From: Pseudomonadota bacterium
GTDB lineage: Bacteria; Pseudomonadota; Alphaproteobacteria; Sphingomonadales; Sphingomonadaceae
Assembly: GCA_029779535.1 (NCBI GenBank)
Contig: JAKPAG010000004.1
Coordinates: 124,001-188,000 of the forward strand
DNA: 64,000 bases
Direction: 5' to 3'
Below, piece after piece: positions 28,234 through 36,611 of the stretch (position 1 is its first letter; every line of letters begins with the position of its first letter). Made by a program: the position numbers and the translations under genes. The notes beneath the pieces are model-generated. The model worked only from the letters and a program-made list of their open reading frames with translations. It did no database searches and had not been told where the DNA came from.

Positions 28234-28984
28234 CGAACTGTCCCTCGCTGGCCGGGTCGCGGTAGTTACCGGTGCCTCGCGCGGGATCGGGGCGGCGATT
28301 GCAGACAACCTGGCGGCACACGGCGCAAGCCTGATCCTGTCTGCCTTCAGCAACCATGCCGTGCTGGAACAGACGCGCGACGAGATCGTGAGCCGTCATG
28401 GCGTGACGGTTGATCTGGTGATCGGGGACATTGCCGATCCGGCGACTTCGGCCGCGCTCGCCAAGCTTGCCTTCAGCAAGTATCGCCGCCTGGACATCTG
28501 GGTGAACAATGCGGGGGTCCTGCTGGACGGGCTGATCGGGATGATTTCTGATGCCGACATCCAGGCCACGCTGGGCACCAATCTTGCCGGGGTGCTGCAC
28601 GGAACTCAGGCTGCGGCCCGCCTGATGCAGCGCGCCAAGTCCGGCTCAATCATCAACATTGCCTCGATCATCGGCCGGTTCGGCAACAGCGGCCAGCTGG
28701 CCTATGGCGCCTCGAAGGCCGGGGTCATCGGCGCGACCATGTCGGCCGCCAAGGAGCTGGCTCCCAGCAACATCCGTGTCAACGCGATCGCCCCCGGGTT
28801 CATCGATACCGACATGGTCCGCCAACTGCCCGAAGCCAAGTTCGCCGAGCGGATGAAGTCGATCAGCATGAACCGGATCGGCACCCCCCAGGATATTGCC
28901 AATGCGGCGCTGTTCCTTGCGTCGGATCTGTCGACCTACGTGACCGGCCAGACGCTTGGGGTTGACGGTGGCATGGTGATTTGA
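28226..28984 (+). CDS. SDR family oxidoreductase, FabG-like
   Basis: 252-residue classical short-chain dehydrogenase. Cofactor loop TGASRGIG (residues 15-22), NNAG at 94-97, and the catalytic triad S147, Y160, K164 (YGASK) are intact; the C-terminal VTGQTLGVDGGMVI is the FabG ending. FabG enzymes reduce 3-oxoacyl-ACP; with the adjacent carrier protein, reduction of an acyl-ACP or of an aldehyde from LuxC is plausible. Exact substrate unknown. Confidence 0.9.
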   Translation: MSDELSLAGRVAVVTGASRGIGAAIADNLAAHGASLILSAFSNHAVLEQTRDEIVSRHGVTVDLVIGDIADPATSAALAKLAFSKYRRLDIWVNNAGVLLDGLIGMISDADIQATLGTNLAGVLHGTQAAARLMQRAKSGSIINIASIIGRFGNSGQLAYGASKAGVIGATMSAAKELAPSNIRVNAIAPGFIDTDMVRQLPEAKFAERMKSISMNRIGTPQDIANAALFLASDLSTYVTGQTLGVDGGMVI

Positions 28985-28985
28985 C

Positions 28986-30362
28986 GTGTCGGCACGCATT
29001 CCCCTGTTGGCCGCCGGCTTCGGCCCTGAACCGGCGTTGCAGGATGACGATGGGGGCGCGTGGGTCAGCTATGACGCGCTGCGCCGCCTTGCGCAGGAGT
29101 GGGCAGATCGCCTGAACGGGCCGCGCGGCCTCGCGTTCCTCTATATTTGCAACGATGTGGCAAACGTGGCGGCATTGCTTGGGGCGCTTGCCGCGGGGCA
29201 TGCCGTGGCGCTGTTCGATCCCAATCTGCCCGCGGAATCGCGCGCGCGGCTGGAAGCTTGCTATCTACCCGACTGGTTGATCGAACCGGGTGCGCAGCAG
29301 GTCGTTCGCGGCCCGCTCAATCCCGAACCTGCCAGCCTGGATCCGGCGCTTGCGCTGCTGCTGTCGACTTCTGGTTCCACCGGCAGCCCCAAGCTGGTTC
29401 GCCTGACACTGGCGGCGGTTGAGGCCAACGCGGCAGGCATTGCCGATGTGCTCGCGATCAGGCCGGACGATGTGGCGGCTGGCCATCTGCCGCTGCACTA
29501 CTCCTACGGGCTGTCCGTGCTGACCAGCCACCTGTGTCGTGGGGCTCGGGTGCGGCTGACCGAACGGGGGTTGATGCAGCGCGAATTCTGGCCGTCGCTG
29601 CGCGATGCCGGGGTTACCCATTTCCCCGGGGTTCCGTTCCATTACCACATGCTGGCCAAGCTCGGTTTCGCCCGGCTTGGCCTTGGTTCGCTGCGCACCA
29701 TGACCCAGGCTGGTGGCGCGCTCGACGTGGCCATGCGGCGCCAGGCCCATGCGTTCATGTCGGAGCGTGGTGGCGCGTTCTACGTCCTCTACGGGCAAAC
29801 CGAGGCCGCCCCCCGTATGGCCACGCTGCAGCATGACGATTTCCCTCTCGCGGAAGGTTCGGTCGGCACTGCGCTGCCGGGCTGCCGTTTCGAGATTCTC
29901 GAACCAGACGAGAACAATTCCGGCGAAGTGGTGTTTCACGGCCCGAACGTCATGCTGGGCTATGCCGAAGCCCGGCCCGACCTTGCGCTGGGCGATACGC
30001 TCAAGGGGCGGTTGCAAACTGGTGACATTGGCTGGCTGGACGATGCGGGCAGGCTTTACCTGACGGGGCGGGCCAAGCGCTTCGGCAAGGTCTATGGCCT
30101 GCGAGTTAACCTAGATGAGCTCGAGCGCGAGGCCAGCGCGATCACGCCGGCGGCGGTGATTCAGGCGGGTGAAGGGGTCCGCGTATTCATTGCGAGCCTG
30201 GGGGACGAGGCCAGCGATGCCGCGCAGTCGCAACGCCTGCTGGATCATCTGCTGTCCCGCTTCACCATCCCACGGGTCGGCTATGCGTTCCGCAGTATCG
30301 AGGCGATCCCCCACACCGAGCGCGGCAAGATCGACTATGCGGCATTGGAGAACCTAGGATGA
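28986..30362 (+). CDS. AMP-dependent acyl ligase (ANL superfamily)
   Basis: 458-residue adenylate-forming enzyme, slightly shorter than most acyl-CoA synthetases. Motifs: P-loop STSGSTGSPKLV (about residues 125-137), YGQTEAAPRM, TGDIGWLDDAGRLYLTGR with the hinge after it, and the catalytic lysine in ERGKIDYAAL near the end. It should adenylate a carboxylic acid and load it on the adjacent carrier protein or on CoA. Starts at GTG 28986, one base after the SDR stop, and overlaps luxE-like by ATGA. Confidence 0.88.
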   Translation: MSARIPLLAAGFGPEPALQDDDGGAWVSYDALRRLAQEWADRLNGPRGLAFLYICNDVANVAALLGALAAGHAVALFDPNLPAESRARLEACYLPDWLIEPGAQQVVRGPLNPEPASLDPALALLLSTSGSTGSPKLVRLTLAAVEANAAGIADVLAIRPDDVAAGHLPLHYSYGLSVLTSHLCRGARVRLTERGLMQREFWPSLRDAGVTHFPGVPFHYHMLAKLGFARLGLGSLRTMTQAGGALDVAMRRQAHAFMSERGGAFYVLYGQTEAAPRMATLQHDDFPLAEGSVGTALPGCRFEILEPDENNSGEVVFHGPNVMLGYAEARPDLALGDTLKGRLQTGDIGWLDDAGRLYLTGRAKRFGKVYGLRVNLDELEREASAITPAAVIQAGEGVRVFIASLGDEASDAAQSQRLLDHLLSRFTIPRVGYAFRSIEAIPHTERGKIDYAALENLG

Positions 30363-31438
30363 TTCCTGAACTCGAAACCGCCCTCGCCGCGCCGCCTTAT
30401 TCCCTCCGTCAGGCCGAACGCGAAGATCTGCTGCTGGCCGGGCTCAATCGCCTGACCCTTCACCATCGGGCTCACTGCGCCCCCTATCAGCGTATGCTTG
30501 ACGGTGCATGGCAGGGCAGCACTGCCGCCACCAGGCTGGACGAATTGCCCTACCTGCCGGTTTCGCTGTTCAAGACCCAGCGGCTGCAGTCTGTCCCGGA
30601 CGAGGCAATCCGCATTACCATGACGTCCAGCGGGACGTCAGGACAGGCGGTGAGCCGGATTGCGGTGGATGCCGAAACCTCGCTGATCCAGCAGAAGGCG
30701 CTGGCCAATTCGCTGATGCACGTGCTGGGGCGCAAGCGCCTGCCGATGCTGGTGATTGATACCGACGCCGTGTTCAAGGATCCCGCGACGATCAGCGCGC
30801 GCGGCGCGGGGGTGCTTGGCCTGATGCGCTATGGTCACAAGCACGCCTTTGCCCTGGATCCCTCCCTGCGGCCGGACTTCGACACTGTGCGCGCATTCCT
30901 GGCCGAACATGGCAAGACGCCGTTCTTCATGTTCGGCTTCACCTTCATGGTCTGGATCAACTTCTACGAACAATTCAAGGATGCCGGGCTGGACCTGTCC
31001 AACGGGATCCTGATCCATTCGGGCGGCTGGAAGAAGATGATCGAACGGTCGGTCGACAACGCTGTCTTCCGCCAGGCGCTGGGGCAGGCCTTCGGATTGA
31101 CCCGGATCCACAATTTCTACGGCATGGTCGAACAGATCGGCTCGATCTTTCTCGAAGGCCCGGATGGGCTGCTCTACCCGCCGAACTTCGCCGACGTGAT
31201 CATCCGCGATCCGGAAACCTGGCTGCCGTGCGAACCGGGCCAGCCGGGCGTGATCCAGGTGCTGTCGCTGCTGCCGCACAGCTACCCCGGCCACAGCCTG
31301 CTGACCGAGGACATGGGCGTGATCCGCTCGATCGATGCCGGGCATGATGGCTGGATGGGCAAGGGGATCGAAGTGCTAGGGCGGGTGGCCCGCGCCGAAC
31401 TGCGTGGCTGCAGCGACGTTCTGGCGGCTGCGGCATGA
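30359..31438 (+). CDS. LuxE-family acyl-protein synthetase
   Basis: 359-residue ANL-related enzyme. LuxE activates a fatty acid with ATP and passes the acyl group from its own cysteine to LuxC. The ATP motif MTSSGTSGQAVSR is at about residues 88-100, the acceptor region has HNFYGMVEQIGSIF and YPGHSLLTEDMG, and the acyl-accepting C351 lies in the conserved ELRGCSD segment eight residues from the C-terminus, where LuxE has its cysteine. Overlaps the next gene (LuxC) by ATGA. No luxA, luxB or luxD is present, so light production is excluded as its role here. Confidence 0.88.
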   Translation: MIPELETALAAPPYSLRQAEREDLLLAGLNRLTLHHRAHCAPYQRMLDGAWQGSTAATRLDELPYLPVSLFKTQRLQSVPDEAIRITMTSSGTSGQAVSRIAVDAETSLIQQKALANSLMHVLGRKRLPMLVIDTDAVFKDPATISARGAGVLGLMRYGHKHAFALDPSLRPDFDTVRAFLAEHGKTPFFMFGFTFMVWINFYEQFKDAGLDLSNGILIHSGGWKKMIERSVDNAVFRQALGQAFGLTRIHNFYGMVEQIGSIFLEGPDGLLYPPNFADVIIRDPETWLPCEPGQPGVIQVLSLLPHSYPGHSLLTEDMGVIRSIDAGHDGWMGKGIEVLGRVARAELRGCSDVLAAAA

Positions 31439-32652
31439 TCGCGATCTGGGGGCAGCAGCCCGAACCTGTGCAGGTTGACGCGGCGGAACTCGAAACGCGC
31501 GTTGCGGGGCTGACCTATGCCTCGGGCACGCCCTATTCTCCCGACCTTGTCAAAGTGCTCGACGAAATCTCGCGCCGCATCCTGCAGCATCCACAGTTGC
31601 GGCACGGCCCGCAATACGTTGCCCTCGCGTTCTGGCTGCGCCGTGCGTCGATGCAGCGCCTGGCCGACAGCCTGCGTGCTGCCGAACAGCCCGGCTATCT
31701 GCCAAGCGCCCGGGGCGTGGCCCTGCATCTGCCGCCGACGAACGTCGACACGATTTTCGTCTATAGCTGGGCTATGTCGCTGTTCGCGGGCAATGCGAAC
31801 GTCGTGCGCCTACCCGAATCGCTCAAGCCGGAAACCCGCCTGCTGGTAGGCCTGCTGGCGGCGACGCTGGGCGATCTTGGCGAAGGGCAACGGCAGCTGT
31901 TCTGTCATTACCCCTATGGCCAACCGATCGAAGCCGCGCTTGCCCGGCATTTCGACCTGCGGCTGATCTGGGGCGGCGATGCCAAGGTGAACCAGGTGTC
32001 GAAGCTGCCGATCCGCCCGGACGGACTGTCGATTGGTTTTCCCGATCGCAAGTCGCTCGCCCTGATTGCCTCCGACGCCTATCGCCAGGCAGACGAAGCC
32101 CAGCGCGACGGCCTGGCAGAGCGGTTCTTCAACGATGTCTACTGGTTCGACCAGATGGGTTGCGGTTCGCCTCGCCTGCTCGTCTGGCTGGACGAGCCGG
32201 GCGCGCTGGCCGAAGATTTCTACCGCCGAGTGGCCAGTCTGGCCCGCAGCAAGAGCTACCAGGTCGAAGCCGGAACGGCGATCGGCAAGCTGGCCCTGGC
32301 GCATGATCTGCTGGCCGAAGCCGTGACGGATCGTCACAGCGCCTATGGCAATGCCCTGCACGTCAGCCGGGCAAGCGATCCGGTCGAGGCGCTGCATCGT
32401 CCGCATGGTGGCGGGTTCCTGTGCGATTGGGTGGCCACGGCAGTCGAAGACCTTGCCCCGCTGGCAAGTCGGCCCTTGCAGACGGTGACGCACTTCGGGA
32501 TCGATGCCGTCGCCTGCGAGGCGCTGGCCCGGACCTTGCGCGGCAGGGGCGGCTATCGCATCGTGCCGATCGGCCAGGCCCTGCAGTTCGAGCCGGTCTG
32601 GGACGGCGTGGACCTGATGCGCCACATGACCCGCCTCATTGCCTGGCGCTAG
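31435..32652 (+). CDS. LuxC-family acyl reductase
   Basis: 405-residue member of the LuxC family (aldehyde-dehydrogenase relatives), which reduces acyl groups to aldehydes with NADPH. The catalytic cysteine is C243 in FDQMGCGSPRLLVW. Other family segments: LHLPPTNVDTIFVYSW, GNANVVRLPESLKPET, and LIWGGDAKVNQVSKLP. Translationally coupled to LuxE, as in lux operons and in V. cholerae O1 RfbN, where the two are fused. Product here is unknown; an aldehyde on the way to a hydroxy-acid or sugar substituent is the favoured guess. Confidence 0.9.
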   Translation: MIAIWGQQPEPVQVDAAELETRVAGLTYASGTPYSPDLVKVLDEISRRILQHPQLRHGPQYVALAFWLRRASMQRLADSLRAAEQPGYLPSARGVALHLPPTNVDTIFVYSWAMSLFAGNANVVRLPESLKPETRLLVGLLAATLGDLGEGQRQLFCHYPYGQPIEAALARHFDLRLIWGGDAKVNQVSKLPIRPDGLSIGFPDRKSLALIASDAYRQADEAQRDGLAERFFNDVYWFDQMGCGSPRLLVWLDEPGALAEDFYRRVASLARSKSYQVEAGTAIGKLALAHDLLAEAVTDRHSAYGNALHVSRASDPVEALHRPHGGGFLCDWVATAVEDLAPLASRPLQTVTHFGIDAVACEALARTLRGRGGYRIVPIGQALQFEPVWDGVDLMRHMTRLIAWR

Positions 32653-32656
32653 CCGC

Positions 32657-34378
32657 GTGACTTCGAACAGCCCCGACAGTCCTGGAATCGACCGGGAGGA
32701 GTCTCCTGCTCCGTTCCGGGCAGCGCAGCGACAGGTCGAGCGGCTGGTTGAAGAACAAGAGTCCCTCCAGTCCCAGTACGAGAACCTGCAACGCGATCAT
32801 GTCGACATGGTCAGGCGCTACAGTTGGGCTCTGGCGTGCGCGACCGAGCTGAGCCGCTGCCCGCGCGGACTGCTGGGGTTTCTGGCGCAACTTCTGCCGC
32901 ACGGTCTGTGGCGCTGGCACCAGGCGCGCCGGCTGCGCCGCCTGGGCCTGTTCAATGTGCGGGCCTATCGCCGCCGTTATCCCGATACCAGGCGGAGCAG
33001 GTTCGGCCCGCTTTCGCACTTCTTCCGCTGGGGCGTGAAGGAAGGCAGGATGGGCGGCCCCAACCAGGCCCCGGGCAGCGTGCCGCCGCCGTCGCCCGAA
33101 ACCATTGCCGCCATCCTGCGCAGCGGCCTGTTCGATGCGGACTGGTACCGTGGGCAATACGGTTGCACCGCCCCCACCGATGAAGCGGCAGTGTGCGATT
33201 ACCTGGCGGAAAGCGAGCTGGACCCGCTGCGAAATCCGGGGCCGCTGTTTTCGGGCGCATTCTACATCATGCAGAACCCGGACACGGCCGGCATCAATCC
33301 GCTCCAGCACTACCTGGCCTTCGGCATGGCCGAGGGGCGGCGTGCCTTTGCGCCGGCCGCCGCGGACGCCTATATGGAAGGCGCGGCAGACCAGGCCCTC
33401 AAGCGGCTCGATGAACTGCTAGATCCGACCCGGCCGGTCCTGATCTTGACCTGGCGGGACGGCAACTTCTTCTTCGCGGACATTGCGGCCTACCTGTGCG
33501 AATATCTGGCCCGCCGCGGGTATACGGCCCGTCAGGCGTGCGACGATGCGGGCGTCGAAAGCGATCAGAACAATCTCGTTGTGGTCGCTCCGCACGAATA
33601 CTGCATTCATGGTCCCGGCCGGGCGTGGCCGGCCGAACGGCTTGGCCAAGTGGTCTACGTGAATACCGAACAGTGGCACACCTCGTGGTTTTCGCTGGCG
33701 CTTGGCGTCATGGCGCACTCGGCCAAGGTGCTGGACATCAATCCGGCATCGGCTCGCGGGCTCGGCCGGCTGGGCTTGCAGGCGGGCTTCCTGCCGATCG
33801 TGCCGGCTGAAGGCGAGACGTTCTCCTTTGCCCGGGCGCCGCTGTCATCGCAGACCGCAGCCTTGCGGGCGGTCAAGCCATTGACCTATCCGACCGCATT
33901 CGCCGAGCGTCCCTACGACATACTCTACGTCGCGGCGCTGAACGAGCGCCGCGCCCGGATCCTGGCGGACCTGGCCCCCGATCTGGCCCGGCATGACTGC
34001 TTCCTACATACACCGATGCTGCAAGGCCCGGTCAACAGCCGCAGCGCCAACATGATTCCCAGTGCCGATTTCAGCCAACTGGCACGCAATGCCAAGATCC
34101 TGCTCAACATCCACCAGGGCGAGAGCCGCTATTTTGAATGGCACCGGCTGTTCGTCTCGGGCATTTGCGAAGGCTGCGTGGTGGTCACCGAACCATGCAT
34201 CGACACGGGCGTGCTGATTGCCGGCACCCACTATCTGGAAATCGAGGCCGGCCTGATGGGGCAATATGTCAATTGGCTGCTGTCCTCTCCCCAAGGCAGG
34301 CTGAAGCTGGCCGAAATTCACGACAACTGTGCCGGTTTCCGCACCGGCCAGGTCGCGATCGAGCAGGCCGCGCGATGA
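32657..34378 (+). CDS. Probable GT-B glycosyltransferase with three WY-type modules
   Basis: 573-residue protein. Residues about 25-60 form a coiled coil. Three related modules follow: FNVRAYRRRYPDT...VKEGRMGGP (about 97-140), a degenerate FDADWYRGQYG segment (about 158-195), and FSGAFYIMQNPDTAGINPLQ followed by HYLAFGMAEGR (about 197-235). The C-terminal half (about 255-573) resembles glycosyl-transferase group 1 enzymes of the DUF3880/Glyco_trans_1_2 kind (VVYVNTEQWHTSWFS, KILLNIHQGESRYFEWHR, VSGICEGCVVVTEP). GTG 32657 lies five bases after the LuxC stop. Donor sugar unknown. Confidence 0.75.
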   Translation: MTSNSPDSPGIDREESPAPFRAAQRQVERLVEEQESLQSQYENLQRDHVDMVRRYSWALACATELSRCPRGLLGFLAQLLPHGLWRWHQARRLRRLGLFNVRAYRRRYPDTRRSRFGPLSHFFRWGVKEGRMGGPNQAPGSVPPPSPETIAAILRSGLFDADWYRGQYGCTAPTDEAAVCDYLAESELDPLRNPGPLFSGAFYIMQNPDTAGINPLQHYLAFGMAEGRRAFAPAAADAYMEGAADQALKRLDELLDPTRPVLILTWRDGNFFFADIAAYLCEYLARRGYTARQACDDAGVESDQNNLVVVAPHEYCIHGPGRAWPAERLGQVVYVNTEQWHTSWFSLALGVMAHSAKVLDINPASARGLGRLGLQAGFLPIVPAEGETFSFARAPLSSQTAALRAVKPLTYPTAFAERPYDILYVAALNERRARILADLAPDLARHDCFLHTPMLQGPVNSRSANMIPSADFSQLARNAKILLNIHQGESRYFEWHRLFVSGICEGCVVVTEPCIDTGVLIAGTHYLEIEAGLMGQYVNWLLSSPQGRLKLAEIHDNCAGFRTGQVAIEQAAR

Positions 34379-35127
34379 TCACCCAGCAAGCCGATCAACT
34401 GTTCGCGCATAACCTGACCGGCCGCACGGTTGCGGTGATCGTTCCCTTGTTCAATTACTCGGGATATATCGAGGAAACCCTGAATTCCGTGGCTGCCCAG
34501 ACGTGCCGCGACCTGGCGGTGATCGTGGTCGACGATTGCAGCACCGATGCTTCGGCCCAGGTAGTCGAGAACTGGATGCGCGCTAATCGCGATTGCGGAA
34601 TTGGCCTGGGTCTGTGGCGCAATGCCTCCAACTCTAGGCTGGCGGTGACCCGCAATACCGGGATCGGGTTGTCCTCGTCCGAATACTGCTTCTTCCTCGA
34701 TGCCGACAACACGCTGTACCCACGGTGCATCGAAAAGCACCTGGGCGCCCTGGCGGCTAGGCCCGACGCTGCTGCGGCCTATGGCTTGATCGAGGTGTTT
34801 GGCGGTCGAGCAGGCATCATGGGCGCAGGCGTGTTCGACCGCGCGGCCTTGAGCCATGGCAATTTCATCGATGCAATGGCCATGGTGCGCCGCTCGGTCC
34901 TGCTCGACCTGGGCGGGTTCAAGCATATCGAGCATGGCTGGGAAGATTACGACTTCTGGCTGCGGCTGTGCGAAGCCGGCCTGCTGGCGATCCACATCCC
35001 CGAGATCCTGTCGCGCTATCGGGAACACCGGGCCTCGATGCTGCGCACCCAGACCAACCTGCCCGATCATATCAGCAAGCTGCACGCAGACATGAAACGC
35101 CGCCATCCCTGGCTGGATCTGCATTGA
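34375..35127 (+). CDS. Glycosyltransferase, GT2 family
   Basis: 250-residue GT-A enzyme: VAVIVPLFNYSGYIEETLNS, VIVVDDCSTDASAQ, FFLDADNTLYPRC (metal-binding acidic motif) and HGWEDYDFWLRLCEAG, the acceptor-side ED motif of GT2 enzymes. ATG 34375 overlaps the upstream stop (ATGA). Last gene of the plus-strand arm; it converges with kpsT 40 bases further on. Confidence 0.9.
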   Translation: MITQQADQLFAHNLTGRTVAVIVPLFNYSGYIEETLNSVAAQTCRDLAVIVVDDCSTDASAQVVENWMRANRDCGIGLGLWRNASNSRLAVTRNTGIGLSSSEYCFFLDADNTLYPRCIEKHLGALAARPDAAAAYGLIEVFGGRAGIMGAGVFDRAALSHGNFIDAMAMVRRSVLLDLGGFKHIEHGWEDYDFWLRLCEAGLLAIHIPEILSRYREHRASMLRTQTNLPDHISKLHADMKRRHPWLDLH

Positions 35128-35167
35128 ACCGATCGTCCGAAACGCAACGGCGTCCTTGCCCGGTCGG

Positions 35168-35815
35168 TTAAAGGGCTTGATACAGCGCCACTGCCTCGTC
35201 CACGCTGTCGTAGGTGGTCAGGACCGTATCCTTGATCAAGGCGGCCCGGTTGCAGGATTCCCGGATGATCTCGGTGCTGTGCGAGGCGAGAATCATTGCC
35301 CGATCGGCGCGCTTCTCGAACAGTTCGATATGGCATTTGCGGTTGAAGTTCTGGTCGCCGACCAGGATGATCTCGTCGATCAGGTAGCAGTCGAACTCAA
35401 TCGCAAGCGACAGGGCGAAGGCAAGCCGGGCGCGCATGCCCGAGGAATAGGTCTTCACCGGCATCTTGAGCATGGCGCCAAGCTCGGTGAACTCTTCGAC
35501 GTAGGCCTTTATCTCGGCATAGGGGCGGCGATAGATTCGGGCAATGAACCGGGCGTTGTCATAGCCTGTCAGGCTTCCCTGGAAGCCGCCCGCGAAGCCC
35601 AGCGGCCACGAAACGGTCATGTGCCGCTTGATCTGGCCTGAAGTCGGCATCTCGACCCCGCCGATCAGCTTGATCAGGGTGCTCTTGCCGGCTCCATTGC
35701 GGCCAAGCAGGGCCAGCTTTTCGCCCGGCCTGATTTCCAGGTTCACGTTGCGCAAGACCTGCTTGCGCGCAGAACCGTGCGCATATTCCTTGCACAGATC
35801 GCGGCAGATGATCAT
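35168..35815 (-). CDS. kpsT: Capsule ABC exporter ATPase
   Basis: 215-residue ATP-binding subunit of the KpsMT exporter. Walker A GRNGAGKST (about residues 39-47), signature YSSGMRARLAFA, Walker B CYLIDEIILVGD, and the switch His in ASHSTEII are present. It lacks the C-terminal carbohydrate-binding domain of O-antigen (Wzt) ATPases, which points to capsule-type substrate handling. ATG 35815 overlaps the kpsM stop (ATGA). Confidence 0.94.
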   Translation of the reverse strand: MIICRDLCKEYAHGSARKQVLRNVNLEIRPGEKLALLGRNGAGKSTLIKLIGGVEMPTSGQIKRHMTVSWPLGFAGGFQGSLTGYDNARFIARIYRRPYAEIKAYVEEFTELGAMLKMPVKTYSSGMRARLAFALSLAIEFDCYLIDEIILVGDQNFNRKCHIELFEKRADRAMILASHSTEIIRESCNRAALIKDTVLTTYDSVDEAVALYQAL

Positions 35816-36609
35816 TGGACGGTCAGCGTTTTGCGCACGCGGCGGCACAGCGCCAGGCCGATCATCCCGATGACCAGCGAGCACCAGATCGGGTTCCAGA
35901 TGTTGTAATAGACGGTGATCGTCTCGCCCCAGATGCCCTTGCGCATCATTTCCATGGCGTTCACGAAGGGCGACCACAGGAAATACTGCCGTACGCCAGG
36001 GGCGATCCAGGCCGCCATGGAGAACAGCCCCGACACCGGAATCATGATGTAGGTCGTCACCGGCATGAACTTTTCCAGGACTTCGGACATCTCTGACAGC
36101 GGGGCAATCACCAGCGCCAGGGCCAGGGTGAACGCGGCATAGAGCATCCAGCCCGCGACTAGCAGTCCAAGATCCGCAGGGACCGGAAACTCACCGAAGA
36201 CCATCAGGACGGCGGCAAGGAACACATAGGCCATCATCCCGCCAGCCATCTCCACCAGGAAGCGGGCAAGGATCAGGTCCAGGATCTTGACCTGACGGTG
36301 ATACAGCAGGCTGCTGTTCACACTGAAGATCGAAATGCTGCGCGACACGCCGTGGCGAAACAGCGTCACGGGGATGTACCCGGTCACCGCGAACGCGATC
36401 ACGCTCATCCCGTGTTCCGTCGGGCCATGCAGCACGCGCCACATCGCGGCCACCAGCACGCCGAACAGCAGCGGTTCGGCCATGATCCAAAGGAAGCCGA
36501 TGTTCTCGCGGCCGAAGCGGGTAATCAGCTCGCGGATCATCAGCGCGTGAATGACGCGCACCTGAATCTCCCAGCCAACCCGCAATTTTTGCAGCGTTGA
36601 GAGTTGCAC
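35812..36609 (-). CDS. kpsM: Capsule ABC exporter permease
   Basis: 265-residue ABC-2 membrane protein with six predicted helices. N-terminal segment ALMIRELITRFGRENIGFLW is a hallmark of KpsM/BexB/CtrC, and SISIFSVNSSLLYHRQVKIL and WSPFVNAMEMMRKGIWG are also family-typical. Exports the Kdo-linked polysaccharide with KpsT. Start GTG 36609 lies two bases after the kpsE stop. Confidence 0.94.
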   Translation of the reverse strand: MQLSTLQKLRVGWEIQVRVIHALMIRELITRFGRENIGFLWIMAEPLLFGVLVAAMWRVLHGPTEHGMSVIAFAVTGYIPVTLFRHGVSRSISIFSVNSSLLYHRQVKILDLILARFLVEMAGGMMAYVFLAAVLMVFGEFPVPADLGLLVAGWMLYAAFTLALALVIAPLSEMSEVLEKFMPVTTYIMIPVSGLFSMAAWIAPGVRQYFLWSPFVNAMEMMRKGIWGETITVYYNIWNPIWCSLVIGMIGLALCRRVRKTLTVQ

Positions 36610-36611
36610 TA

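Noticed and set aside
30359..32652. Bioluminescence (lux) operon
   Set aside because: Only LuxE and LuxC homologues are present; no luciferase subunits, LuxD or LuxG. The context is polysaccharide synthesis.
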